From a virus, in the IMG/VR virus record IMGVR_UViG_3300021138_000017, positions 1-64,000 of that record: a stretch of 64,000 bases of DNA, one strand, 5' to 3'. Below the pieces are notes generated by a model that did not search any database, had not been told where the DNA came from, and saw only the letters and a program-made list of their open reading frames with translations. The translations under genes were made by a program, and so were the position numbers. This document shows positions 29,468-37,617 of this stretch, one piece after another; the stretch's first letter is position 1; each line of letters opens with the position of its first letter.

Positions 29468-30023
29468 ACTAACTAACGAACACGAGGTTTCTATTAGACA
29501 CTTGTTTAACAAAAATCAATCTGTATTCGATGATCAAAACAGTGCTGAATTTTTAGAATACAAAATATTTTTAGAAACATATTTGTCAAATTTATCTAGA
29601 TATAAAGCATTTGGTTTAGAAGATAGCAGTGGTATGCTATTAGGTTTGATATCTTTTTATATTAGCCATAACGAACCAGTTTGGTATATTACTACACTTC
29701 GTTCAACAAATAATAAAATCATTGGACCTATCTTAATAGAAGCTGTTATAAAATATAATGAAGAATACGGTAGGTATAGATTTTATACATTGTTGCCAAC
29801 AAAATACAGTAAATTTTTAAGAAAATTTGTATTCAGCAAAAATATCAAAGAAAGATATGAGTACATTGATGAATGTTTAGTGCCAGCAAAAACTAAGTGT
29901 ATCTATCAAAATTTTTGGAATATACTTTTCAACAGAACGTTGTCTCTTGAAGACAATATAGTTAGATGTACATATCTAAAACAAGAATATAGAAAAAATA
30001 TACCTATTGGTGGGAATTTATAA
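29454..30023 (+). CDS. acyltransferase-like (GNAT-type fold) protein
   Basis: A 189-aa protein with KAFGLEDSSGMLLGLISFYIS and PVWYITTLRSTNNKIIGPILIEAV, which read like the central strands and the helix of a GNAT domain. The canonical acetyl-CoA loop is not clear. It overlaps both its neighbours (14 nt and 1 nt), so it is tightly bound into the operon. Other folds are possible; this is a low-confidence family call. Confidence 0.4.
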   Translation: MKVVELTNEHEVSIRHLFNKNQSVFDDQNSAEFLEYKIFLETYLSNLSRYKAFGLEDSSGMLLGLISFYISHNEPVWYITTLRSTNNKIIGPILIEAVIKYNEEYGRYRFYTLLPTKYSKFLRKFVFSKNIKERYEYIDECLVPAKTKCIYQNFWNILFNRTLSLEDNIVRCTYLKQEYRKNIPIGGNL

Positions 30024-30625
30024 TGATGGTAAGCCCGTACAAATTATTTGAATCTACGTTGAATTGCTATAAAATCAATAGTAATGAGGAATTAGGCAAC
30101 ACCTTACGCGAGTTTTTTAATCAACCAACAAACGACTATCTTTGGAAATTATCAACTCATAGACAAACAGTTACCCACGCCTTAAGGAATACAGAAACAA
30201 TACATTTGAGACACTTGGAACATTTTCCTAAAAACTTTGATACACTACAACTAAATCAACTTATGGAAGTAAAACAATCTCTACTAGCGGAAATAGCTGT
30301 ATTTAAAAAAGCTGTAAATTGGTTTGAAGAAGTTTTAATGAACACAGGCGCAAACACAGTAGAATTAGGTAGGATTTTTATTAGCAAGTTGTCTCCAAAT
30401 TCTAAAGTTGATCTTCATACGGATGAAGGAAATTATTTTAGCTATTATGACAGATTTCATTTTACAGTTACTGCCGCTGTAGATAATATATTTTCTATAC
30501 AAGACAAAAACTATACTTTAGAACAAGACTCTTTATACTGGGTTAACAATCATGTTCCGCATTGGTTAGAAAATAAAAGTAAATTTGGTAGAATAAATTT
30601 TATTGTAGACGCTAGACTATCATGA
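30023..30625 (+). CDS. aspartyl/asparaginyl beta-hydroxylase-like oxygenase
   Basis: The 200-aa protein has RIFISKLSPNSKVDLHTDEG (HxD iron pair), RFHFTVTAAVDN, and VNNHVPHWLENKS with GRINFIVD (distal His and Arg), the full motif set of the Asp/Arg hydroxylase branch of Fe(II)/2OG oxygenases. This is the clearest member of the six oxygenase-like proteins in the window. The ATG overlaps the upstream stop, and the next, TauD-like gene overlaps by ATGA. Substrate unknown. Confidence 0.75.
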   Translation: MMVSPYKLFESTLNCYKINSNEELGNTLREFFNQPTNDYLWKLSTHRQTVTHALRNTETIHLRHLEHFPKNFDTLQLNQLMEVKQSLLAEIAVFKKAVNWFEEVLMNTGANTVELGRIFISKLSPNSKVDLHTDEGNYFSYYDRFHFTVTAAVDNIFSIQDKNYTLEQDSLYWVNNHVPHWLENKSKFGRINFIVDARLS

Positions 30626-31506
30626 ACATTGAAAATATATATGATACATGGGGATCTATAATTTATTTAGATTCGCCAGAAGAATTTTTTACTATGGACA
30701 AAGATTATTGGAGAAATTTAATATATGCCCGTAAACTTATAATTTTTAAAAAAGTAAACTTTACAAAAACACAATACGCTGAATTTAGTTTTCACTTTGG
30801 AAGTCCTTGGAAAATAGAAGACTATCGATATTCTAAAGAATGGGCAGAAATTGTAAACACCAAATATGGTAATCAAATTATCAGTCCTTTCAGTAACGAA
30901 CTTATTAAAAAAATACCTCCAGAGTTTATGCCTTGGCATGCTGATATACCAAATAGACAGTTCAACCCTTTTCCTTTTAGAAGTTTATGGATAACCAGTA
31001 ATCCAAATCCTGACAATTCAGGTCAAACTATATGGATGAATTTAGAAGAATCATTTGACTATCTTACAGATGAAATGAAGGAACTAATACCTAAAGTTAC
31101 AGTAGTACAGCAAAGTTGGTATGAGCCAGGAAAAGATATACAAGAATTTCCTTTAATAAAAATTCATCCTATTACCAAAACAAAATCTTTACGATTAAAT
31201 CATTATAATTGGGGGTTAAACAAATCTGCTTGGATAATTGATGTAAAGATAAACAATGTTTCTCAAAAAAATTGTGCTCTTATTAAAGAGTATCTAGACT
31301 ACCTGGAAAGAATAAACAAATTAAAATACCAACATCGTTGGGATTTATATGACATAGCACTGTATGATAATTATTCGTTCGTTCACGCTAGAACTGCTTT
31401 AAACTTTGACAACAATAATAGCATAAGACATTTTTATAGAATCAATATAGATCATCTCGATGATAAAGAATGGCATAATCATAAAACCCAATATTTTAAT
31501 TTATAA
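30622..31506 (+). CDS. TauD-like Fe(II)/2OG dioxygenase
   Basis: The 294-aa protein has MPWHADIPNRQ with the HxD pair (His106, Asp108), a SGQTIWMNLEES strand, a distal His in YSFVHARTAL and Arg in RHFYRINID for 2-oxoglutarate. Length and order fit the TauD/TfdA/clavaminate-synthase family, whose members hydroxylate or desaturate small molecules. It follows another 2OG enzyme by ATGA coupling. Its stop TAA lies within the late promoter of the radical SAM gene. Confidence 0.8.
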   Translation: MNIENIYDTWGSIIYLDSPEEFFTMDKDYWRNLIYARKLIIFKKVNFTKTQYAEFSFHFGSPWKIEDYRYSKEWAEIVNTKYGNQIISPFSNELIKKIPPEFMPWHADIPNRQFNPFPFRSLWITSNPNPDNSGQTIWMNLEESFDYLTDEMKELIPKVTVVQQSWYEPGKDIQEFPLIKIHPITKTKSLRLNHYNWGLNKSAWIIDVKINNVSQKNCALIKEYLDYLERINKLKYQHRWDLYDIALYDNYSFVHARTALNFDNNNSIRHFYRINIDHLDDKEWHNHKTQYFNL

Positions 31507-31509
31507 ATA
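31502..31509 (+). promoter_or_regulatory. late promoter TATAAATA, leaderless geometry
   Basis: The exact late element contains the upstream stop codon and ends 5 nt before the ATG at 31515. An ATG at 31509 lies within the element itself. Confidence 0.65.
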
Positions 31510-31514
31510 TGTCT

Positions 31515-32762
31515 ATGCTAAAAAAAGTAATACCAATTAGTTCTACCGTCTGTGCTGTTCCTTGGATGCATCTTAATTTTGAACCTAGTGGTAAAGTAAT
31601 TACTTGTTGTCTCACTAGTAGTTTTCAAGCACACTTGGGCGACTTAAAGTCGCAGTCAATTGAAGAAATTTGGAATAGTGATAAACAAAAATCTATACGC
31701 AAGGATATGATAGAAGGTAAGGAACCTGGAGTATGTTCTAAGTGCTTTGACAGAGAACGAGTCACAGGAGAAAGTGGTAGGGTTTATCATAACAGAGATT
31801 TTCCTGAAGTAATAGAGTCTATACCCGATATTACCTTAGAAGATGGTACGTGTACAACAATGGATTTAAAATACTGGGATTTTAGATTTAGTAATATTTG
31901 TAACTTCAAATGCCGTAGTTGTGGTCCAAGATACAGTAGTGCTTGGGTACCTGATGCTAAAAAATTAGGATATACTGATCAAGAAAAAGTTTGGACAATA
32001 GATAATATTGATGATAAAACTAACTATGATTTTCTCGAAGATCAAATTGACACAGTAAAAAGAATTTATTTTGCCGGAGGCGAACCGTTACTAATGCCTG
32101 AACATTGGCAAATACTAGATATGCTCGTTGAAAAGAAAAGATTTGATGTTAAACTTTCTTACAACACTAATTGTTCGGTGTTAGAATATAATAAAAAAAA
32201 TATCATTGATTATTGGAGCCAGTGGCAATCTGGTAAGTTAGAAATTTGGCCCAGTATTGACGAAATTGGAGAAAGAGCAGAACTCATTCGTTCTGGAACA
32301 GTATGGTCTACTGTAGATAGCAATCTTAAAAAATTAGTTCTTATAGAAAAAGCTCTTATACGTCCTCATATTACAGTAGCGGCATGGAATGTTCATAGAC
32401 TTCCTGAAATTATTGAGTATTTTATTAGTGTAGGTGTCATAAGCGAAAAATGGCGTTATCAAAATTTTTACTTAAATTTACTAGAATATCCACAATATTA
32501 TAATGTGCAAATACTATCAGACGAATTTAAAAAAGCTACTATAACTAAACTACAGTCCTTTATTGAAGATTATAATAAAAAATATAATGTTGACATAAAC
32601 TATTTGTTTAAATATACTCTACATGAATTAGAAAAACCACACAATGAATCTCTAGCTAGAAAATTCCTAAGTATGACAAACAGTATAGACATTGTAAGAA
32701 ACGAAAAATTACTCGATGTAGTAACAGAATTACAACACTTAAAAGACCAATATGAAAATTAA
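31515..32762 (+). CDS. radical SAM protein with N-terminal SPASM/twitch domain
   Basis: Promoter geometry favours the ATG at 31515 (leaderless) over 31509. The protein (about 415 aa) opens with a cysteine-rich auxiliary iron-sulfur region (CAVPWMHLNF, VITCCLTS, CSKCFDRE), then the radical SAM motif FSNICNFKCRSCGPR (CxxxCxxC, about residue 130) and FAGGEPLLMPEHW (GGE). Such proteins make 5'-deoxyadenosyl radicals for methylation, peptide or small-molecule chemistry; similar ones occur in T4-like cyanophages. It overlaps the second radical SAM gene by 11 nt. Confidence 0.85.
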   Translation: MLKKVIPISSTVCAVPWMHLNFEPSGKVITCCLTSSFQAHLGDLKSQSIEEIWNSDKQKSIRKDMIEGKEPGVCSKCFDRERVTGESGRVYHNRDFPEVIESIPDITLEDGTCTTMDLKYWDFRFSNICNFKCRSCGPRYSSAWVPDAKKLGYTDQEKVWTIDNIDDKTNYDFLEDQIDTVKRIYFAGGEPLLMPEHWQILDMLVEKKRFDVKLSYNTNCSVLEYNKKNIIDYWSQWQSGKLEIWPSIDEIGERAELIRSGTVWSTVDSNLKKLVLIEKALIRPHITVAAWNVHRLPEIIEYFISVGVISEKWRYQNFYLNLLEYPQYYNVQILSDEFKKATITKLQSFIEDYNKKYNVDINYLFKYTLHELEKPHNESLARKFLSMTNSIDIVRNEKLLDVVTELQHLKDQYEN

Positions 32763-33723
32763 TAAAATTTTTAGAGATTTATCTAGACCCAGCTATTTTT
32801 GTGTAGACTGGATGCTACACGATCGTTGTACTTACGACTGTAGCTATTGTCCACCGAGTAACAAAAGTGGAACTGATAGTTGGCTGACTTTAGACACACT
32901 AGATGAATTTTGCGATGGATTAGATCGTCATGTTCAAACTGTCAATCCTGATATGCAAATACACATAATATTCTCAGGAGGTGAGCCCACTGTATGGCGT
33001 GATTTCAGTGAGCTAGTAGATAGAATGGCAGCTAGAAGGTGGGCTATGAGTTTGAACAGTAATGGATCAAGAAGCCTTAGATGGTGGCAGGAAAATGCTC
33101 ATAAATTTGTAAAAATATATTTAAGTTATCACACAGAACAAGTTAATGATGAAGATTTTTTAGAAAAAGTAAAAGTTTGTGAAGAACACACAGTTGTAGG
33201 AGTAAACGTAATGATGAATCCTGATCCTGAACGATTCGAACAAGCTATAAGATTTACAGAAAGATTGCGTACAGAAACTGAAAAATGCCACTATGCCCAT
33301 CACCAAATACAATATAACTTTGGTAATACTGAAATAAAAGTTCCGCAATATACAGAAGAACAAAAACTTACTATTCTTAACTTAAAACACAGATGGACTC
33401 CTAAATATAATTTATCAAAATATGACAGTAATCATATGATGGAATATGAGGATGGAACTAAAAGTCATTTCAATGGATTACAATTAATAAAAACTAATCA
33501 AGCTAATTTCCAAGGTTGGGAATGTGCAGCAGGACTAGAGGGTATTTGGATTAGTGCTAGAGGAGAAATTATGCGTGGTACTTGCCACGTTAGTGGCCTT
33601 TTAGGTAATATACTTGAACCTGACAAAATTCAATGGCCTACCGAAACTGTTACTTGTCCGTATGCGTGGTGTGGCTGTTTGCCTGACATGTTAAATACAA
33701 AAACTCGTCCTCAAAATGTTTAA
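32752..33723 (+). CDS. radical SAM enzyme with C-terminal cysteine cluster
   Basis: The 323-aa protein has the motif HDRCTYDCSYCPPSNKSG (CxxxCxxC, about residues 24-31) and IIFSGGEPTVWRDF (SGGEP). Its C-terminus carries WECAAGLEGIWISARGEIMRGTC and CPYAWCGC, a SPASM-like site for auxiliary Fe-S clusters. The paired radical SAM genes probably act in sequence or as a complex. The substrate is unknown. It overlaps the methyltransferase-like gene by 8 nt. Confidence 0.88.
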   Translation: MKINKIFRDLSRPSYFCVDWMLHDRCTYDCSYCPPSNKSGTDSWLTLDTLDEFCDGLDRHVQTVNPDMQIHIIFSGGEPTVWRDFSELVDRMAARRWAMSLNSNGSRSLRWWQENAHKFVKIYLSYHTEQVNDEDFLEKVKVCEEHTVVGVNVMMNPDPERFEQAIRFTERLRTETEKCHYAHHQIQYNFGNTEIKVPQYTEEQKLTILNLKHRWTPKYNLSKYDSNHMMEYEDGTKSHFNGLQLIKTNQANFQGWECAAGLEGIWISARGEIMRGTCHVSGLLGNILEPDKIQWPTETVTCPYAWCGCLPDMLNTKTRPQNV

Positions 33724-34258
33724 CCAAGACGCTTTCAGCAATGGACAAATAGACAGTAAACTATGGTTATGTAGAGAATTAGAATCCTTAGAATGGTCTA
33801 GTGATTATACTCAAATATATGGCGGATGGTATGGGGTTCTTGCTTTTTTACTACTAAGTCGAGAAAAATTTTGTGTAGGTCGTATTGAAAGTTTTGATAT
33901 AGACCCTACTTGTGAACATATAGCCGACATGATTAATGAAAACTGGGTAATAAAGGAATGGCGATTTAAAGCGTTTACTTTAGACTGTAGTAAAGGTGTT
34001 AGAGGTAATCCTGACTTAATAATTAATACCAGTAGCGAACATTTTAACAATACAGAATGGTTTGATAATATTAGACCAGGAACTCGTGTTATTATACAAG
34101 GAAACAATATGCCGCACGAGGATCATTTTGTACATACCAATACTCTGGAAGATTTTGTTAGGCAGTATCCTTTGTCAGAAATAGCGTATAAAGGATCTTT
34201 AGAATTTAAATACCCTGATTGGATTTTTACAAGATTTATGCTGATTGGTACAAAATAA
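33716..34258 (+). CDS. class I SAM methyltransferase-like protein
   Basis: The 180-aa protein has QIYGGWYGVLAFLLLSR in place of the usual glycine-rich loop, then IESFDIDPTCEHIADMI (acidic end of strand 2) and LIINTSSEHF (strand 4), the order of a Rossmann methyltransferase. I associate this compact form with T4-like phages, where it often accompanies radical SAM genes. The stop directly abuts the convergent glycosyltransferase gene, with no terminator visible. Activity is inferred. Confidence 0.65.
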   Translation: MFNQDAFSNGQIDSKLWLCRELESLEWSSDYTQIYGGWYGVLAFLLLSREKFCVGRIESFDIDPTCEHIADMINENWVIKEWRFKAFTLDCSKGVRGNPDLIINTSSEHFNNTEWFDNIRPGTRVIIQGNNMPHEDHFVHTNTLEDFVRQYPLSEIAYKGSLEFKYPDWIFTRFMLIGTK

Positions 34259-35194
34259 TTACCAACCTTCTATTTCTCGTATAACATCCATTTCAGTTAC
34301 CATTACTCCTTTGTTTTTTCTATCAATCATATAATAATTTTTGAAAAACTTACTGGATTTTTCGTCTAACATAATAATAGGCAAATCAAGTTGATTGTGT
34401 AAGTCTGGACTTATTCTTCCTGCGATTATTTCTGGGTTGTGTCCATCGATAGTATCATAGATTTTCTTTAGTGCATCAAAATCTCTAACTTCTCTGTAAT
34501 CCCAAGCTGAGTTAAGCATAGTCATATACGTGCCCATTCTGGAACCCAACATTGACCAAATGCCATTTTCAACGTCACGCCCAACATTATGCCAAATACT
34601 TAGATTATCTAAATTCCTTTTGTGTGCTTGCTCTTTAAAACTTGCTACAGATGGCTTCACACCTCGATTCAAACACATTTTTACGCCTTCTCTAAATCCT
34701 GCACGCCAGGCTTGAAATGGACTGGCATTTATGTAAGTAGTAGAATAACAGTCGTACATGGCAATGTATTTAGGATCAAAACAAAATTCAACAGTGGTTT
34801 CGTCATCACCAGCAGAAGATTCGTGTGTTCGCATGTTATAAACAAATTCTTTGGTCCAGCAACTTAGACCGCCGTTTCCATATAGTAAACCATTTGTATT
34901 ATTACGTGCTTTCCAACGAAATACATGAGTAGAATTTAAGTCATTTAATATTAATTGTTTATTAAAAAAATCTTCATCAGGAATATTATCTCCGTCAATT
35001 AAAATAAATCTATCAGTATCACTAGCGTCTGCGGCTGCTTTGTGCGCGGCGTCTGATCCTTTAACTCCGTCAACCCTAGTAGCCCAAGGTATCATGTTAT
35101 GTATTTTTACCCAATTCTCTTCTTTGTTTGGTTCGTCGTAACTCAAGTATATTACGTCTAATGTATCTATATCTATAATTGTTTGATTATTCAT
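34259..35194 (-). CDS. glycosyltransferase-like protein, paralogue of the 19249 product
   Basis: The 311-aa protein carries DVIYLSYDEPNKEENWVKIH, RVDGVKGSDAAHKAAADA and RFILIDGDNIPDEDFF, matching the GT-A-like block of the 19249 product. DGD probably serves as the DxD metal site. Downstream GYGG/GNGGLSCWTKEF segments also align. It lacks the N-terminal region of its paralogue. It is the last gene of a six-gene minus-strand operon, overlapping its upstream neighbour by 8 nt. Confidence 0.65.
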   Translation of the reverse strand: MNNQTIIDIDTLDVIYLSYDEPNKEENWVKIHNMIPWATRVDGVKGSDAAHKAAADASDTDRFILIDGDNIPDEDFFNKQLILNDLNSTHVFRWKARNNTNGLLYGNGGLSCWTKEFVYNMRTHESSAGDDETTVEFCFDPKYIAMYDCYSTTYINASPFQAWRAGFREGVKMCLNRGVKPSVASFKEQAHKRNLDNLSIWHNVGRDVENGIWSMLGSRMGTYMTMLNSAWDYREVRDFDALKKIYDTIDGHNPEIIAGRISPDLHNQLDLPIIMLDEKSSKFFKNYYMIDRKNKGVMVTEMDVIREIEGW

Positions 35195-35507
35195 GTAAAT
35201 TCCATTTAGTATGTGGCACTAATTCACTTACAACAACACTGACGTCATCAGGATGGCAAGGTGTCCCAGTATTTCTTGGTGATAATTTTTTTATAAAAAC
35301 AGTATTTATAATTTTTAAAGTTTTATCGACAACTTTAGCGTGTGTAGGTGGATTTAAATATATTTCTCTACTAATGTCTATATAATTACCTGGTAAATCT
35401 TCCTGACTATAAAAAAGAGGAGAACCTTGATCATCATAATACAATCTATACAGTATAGGGTTTATTTTTTTAGGCTGTAATGCCGCCCAAAATTCCTGTT
35501 CATTCAT
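35187..35507 (-). CDS. small phage protein, 106 aa, unknown function
   Basis: The protein (MNEQEFWAALQPKKINPILY...) contains YYDDQGSPLFYSQEDLPGNYIDI and PCHPDDVSVVVSE, a compact beta-rich pattern seen in uncharacterised proteins of T4-like aquatic phages. It overlaps both neighbours by 8 nt in the operon. The function is unknown. Confidence 0.6.
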   Translation of the reverse strand: MNEQEFWAALQPKKINPILYRLYYDDQGSPLFYSQEDLPGNYIDISREIYLNPPTHAKVVDKTLKIINTVFIKKLSPRNTGTPCHPDDVSVVVSELVPHTKWNLHE

Positions 35508-35745
35508 CAGTTGACCTTAATTCAGATCGTTTTTCCTGTATGGTTTTTTCTTTGAAAAATTTACGAGGATTGCCACACATAGCACAGTTAGGATCTCCGC
35601 AGGTAGTGGCATGTAATTTTGCTAATTGATGCTCAGGTTCTGTAGGAAACCCGTGAGCTTTAGCAATAGCTTTTTGTTTTTCAATAGCTGTTTGATCTTT
35701 GTGTAATCTTTTACTGTGTTTAAGTTTATCTGCGTCTTTACTCAT
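35500..35745 (-). CDS. small protein with putative zinc knuckle, 81 aa
   Basis: A basic N-terminal helix (KLKHSKRLHKDQTAIEKQKAI) precedes HATTCGDPNCAMCGNPRKFF, a short cysteine cluster (CxxxxCxxC with nearby His) that could bind zinc. The rest is charged. It overlaps its neighbours by 8 nt on each side. Nucleic-acid binding is plausible but unproven. Confidence 0.6.
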   Translation of the reverse strand: MSKDADKLKHSKRLHKDQTAIEKQKAIAKAHGFPTEPEHQLAKLHATTCGDPNCAMCGNPRKFFKEKTIQEKRSELRSTDE

Positions 35746-36469
35746 TTGCTAGATCCTTTATGTGATAATGCACTAACCCCCACTGTGCTACTGTATTGAT
35801 TCTAACTCCTGGGTTAGTATGCTCTAGTATTAACTCATCGTGCCAGTTATCTGAAATAGTGGGGATAATATGTTTTTTCATATGTACTATTGTTGGCGCT
35901 AATCCTTTGGGTAATGTAACAGTTTCAATTCCCATTACAATTGCCGCAATACTATAAACAACATCAGTAGTAGGCAAATCATCTGGAAATTTTAATAATA
36001 ATTTATATTGATCCCAATTTTCAAAAATATTACGAACTATTTCAAAAAAATCCTTTGCTGTATTACTTATTTGCCAGTAAGTTATGGCATTATATAAATC
36101 AGGAAGATTATTGTTATCAAATATTTTGCGATAATATCTAGATATGCTTGTTTGATTATAAAAATCTCTACAGCCTTGACTGATAACTACGTCCCGATTA
36201 CTAAACAAATCCCACCAATGATCAATGGGACCGGCACACCACATATCTGCTTCTAATTTGATTGTTTTTTCATAAGGACTAGCTTCATAACATTGCCAAT
36301 CATTAGCTAAACCACCTTGATTTCCGTAAGGCAACATGTCTTCAGTTAATATTGTAATGTCAGCATCAGGATGCCAATGTAATATTGTTTCAGCTAATCG
36401 CTCGGCACATTTTACATATACGTCTCCTATAGCCGGAATTAAATATCCGTATTCAATTAGATTTTTCAA
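35738..36469 (-). CDS. glycosyltransferase-like protein (GT-A type)
   Basis: The 243-aa protein has GYLIPAIGDVYVKCAERLAE and DADITILTED, followed by KTIKLEADMWCAGPIDHWW, where EAD in the AD-MWC segment resembles the DxD region of GT8-like enzymes, and later TDVVYSIAAIVMG. It overlaps the next GT-like gene by 17 nt. With two other glycosyltransferases nearby, it may build or decorate a surface glycan. Family by eye, donor unknown. Confidence 0.55.
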   Translation of the reverse strand: MKNLIEYGYLIPAIGDVYVKCAERLAETILHWHPDADITILTEDMLPYGNQGGLANDWQCYEASPYEKTIKLEADMWCAGPIDHWWDLFSNRDVVISQGCRDFYNQTSISRYYRKIFDNNNLPDLYNAITYWQISNTAKDFFEIVRNIFENWDQYKLLLKFPDDLPTTDVVYSIAAIVMGIETVTLPKGLAPTIVHMKKHIIPTISDNWHDELILEHTNPGVRINTVAQWGLVHYHIKDLANE

Positions 36470-37253
36470 CTAAGTCTCCTAAAGATTTTTTACCCATAGC
36501 ATGAAAATCTTGACAAAATGTAATGTACTTTGCTTTATTATCTGGCGTTGTAAAATCTACTCTATATTGATCAATATCTAATTGTGATAAGGTACTGTTA
36601 GCAGGCAACGATGCCAAATTCCAAGGTATACCTTTGTGTTCTAATGAATGTCCATTTACTATATTCAGTGCTATACTTAAAGCAAAATCATTGCGATAAG
36701 TATCTTTGATTATATTGTACAAATCCCTGTAGTGTTGCCAATTATTTTTTACCATGTTCATTATATTAAAAATCATTTCAGCTTCTTTAGAACGACGAAA
36801 CAACATCACAGTTGCCCACCACATGGGCATTTTATAATTTCCAAGATTATTTAATTCATCAAAATTTTCTCTGTGTAATATGTCATAGGCTGTTTTATGT
36901 GCTAAAAAATCCGCGTCTACATCTAATATTTTAGTTAGTTCATTACTGGCAACAACATAGTCGGCATCTAATACTAGAGTAGTATCCCAAGGACTTAGTT
37001 TATAAGCATCAACACGATTGCCGTTATACCAAGTAACATTTATTGTTTGATCATGAAATTTTCTAGAATACTTGCCTTCTGGTGTAGCTGAAATTACTTT
37101 TTCAAATGAATATGTTGAAGGTATAGCTAAATCCGTTACAACAGCTACGGGCAAGTTTAAATGCCTGCGGATGTTTTTTGCTGACCAATTGGCCAAAGCA
37201 AGATAGTCTATTGTTTCATTATTAAACGCAAAAATTAATACGCCCGTGGTCAT
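36453..37253 (-). CDS. glycosyltransferase-like protein (GT-A type)
   Basis: The 266-aa protein has GVLIFAFNNETIDYLALANW, VAVVTDLAIP, DAYKLSPWDTTLVLDADYVV (DxD at DAD, about residues 94-96) and a PMWWATVMLFRRS segment, matching a GT-A fold that uses a nucleotide sugar. The end region with HSLEHKGIPWNLAS contains conserved-looking His residues. The ATG overlaps the upstream stop (ATGA). Confidence 0.62.
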   Translation of the reverse strand: MTTGVLIFAFNNETIDYLALANWSAKNIRRHLNLPVAVVTDLAIPSTYSFEKVISATPEGKYSRKFHDQTINVTWYNGNRVDAYKLSPWDTTLVLDADYVVASNELTKILDVDADFLAHKTAYDILHRENFDELNNLGNYKMPMWWATVMLFRRSKEAEMIFNIMNMVKNNWQHYRDLYNIIKDTYRNDFALSIALNIVNGHSLEHKGIPWNLASLPANSTLSQLDIDQYRVDFTTPDNKAKYITFCQDFHAMGKKSLGDLVEKSN

Positions 37254-37558
37254 CTGTTTTTGCTAAGTTGTTCATACTCATCATGCCAAGCTGCCATTTG
37301 TTCTTTCCAACGTTCTTGACTTAACTTCATTAGATCTCTTGTATTAATTTGTATGGGATTTTCGTAGAGGTCTGGTAAAAATGCTACTCCATCACTGCCA
37401 CAAGTGAATATCATAGTTTGTAACTCCGGACCAGCACGCCACATTCCACCATTGTAAGCAAATACCATTTTTCCTTGATATTTTTCTCGTAGTGTACGTT
37501 TGGCAGCTTCATAGGCAAAACGAGCTCGACTATGTGCTATTAAATTATCAGTATCCAT
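37250..37558 (-). CDS. small phage protein, 102 aa, leaderless mRNA
   Basis: The first gene of the minus-strand operon. The ATG at 37558 lies six bases after TATAAT on the minus strand, so the mRNA should begin at the start codon. The product has RARFAYEAAKRTLREKYQGK, VFAYNGGMWRAGPELQTMIF and LSQERWKEQMAAWHDEYEQL, helices at both ends around a beta segment. I associate this pattern with small proteins of T4-like phages, but the function is unknown. Confidence 0.62.
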   Translation of the reverse strand: MDTDNLIAHSRARFAYEAAKRTLREKYQGKMVFAYNGGMWRAGPELQTMIFTCGSDGVAFLPDLYENPIQINTRDLMKLSQERWKEQMAAWHDEYEQLSKNR

Positions 37559-37564
37559 ACTGTT

Positions 37565-37592
37565 ATTATACTGTTTTAAATAAAAAAGTCAA
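37565..37592 (-). promoter_or_regulatory. sigma70-like promoter, leaderless geometry
   Basis: On the minus strand TTGACT (37592-37587), a 16-bp spacer, TATAAT (37570-37565), AACAGT, then the ATG at 37558. It is the promoter for the glycosyltransferase operon. Confidence 0.82.
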
Positions 37593-37617
37593 CAGTTTTA
37601 AAGAATTTTGGTAATAC

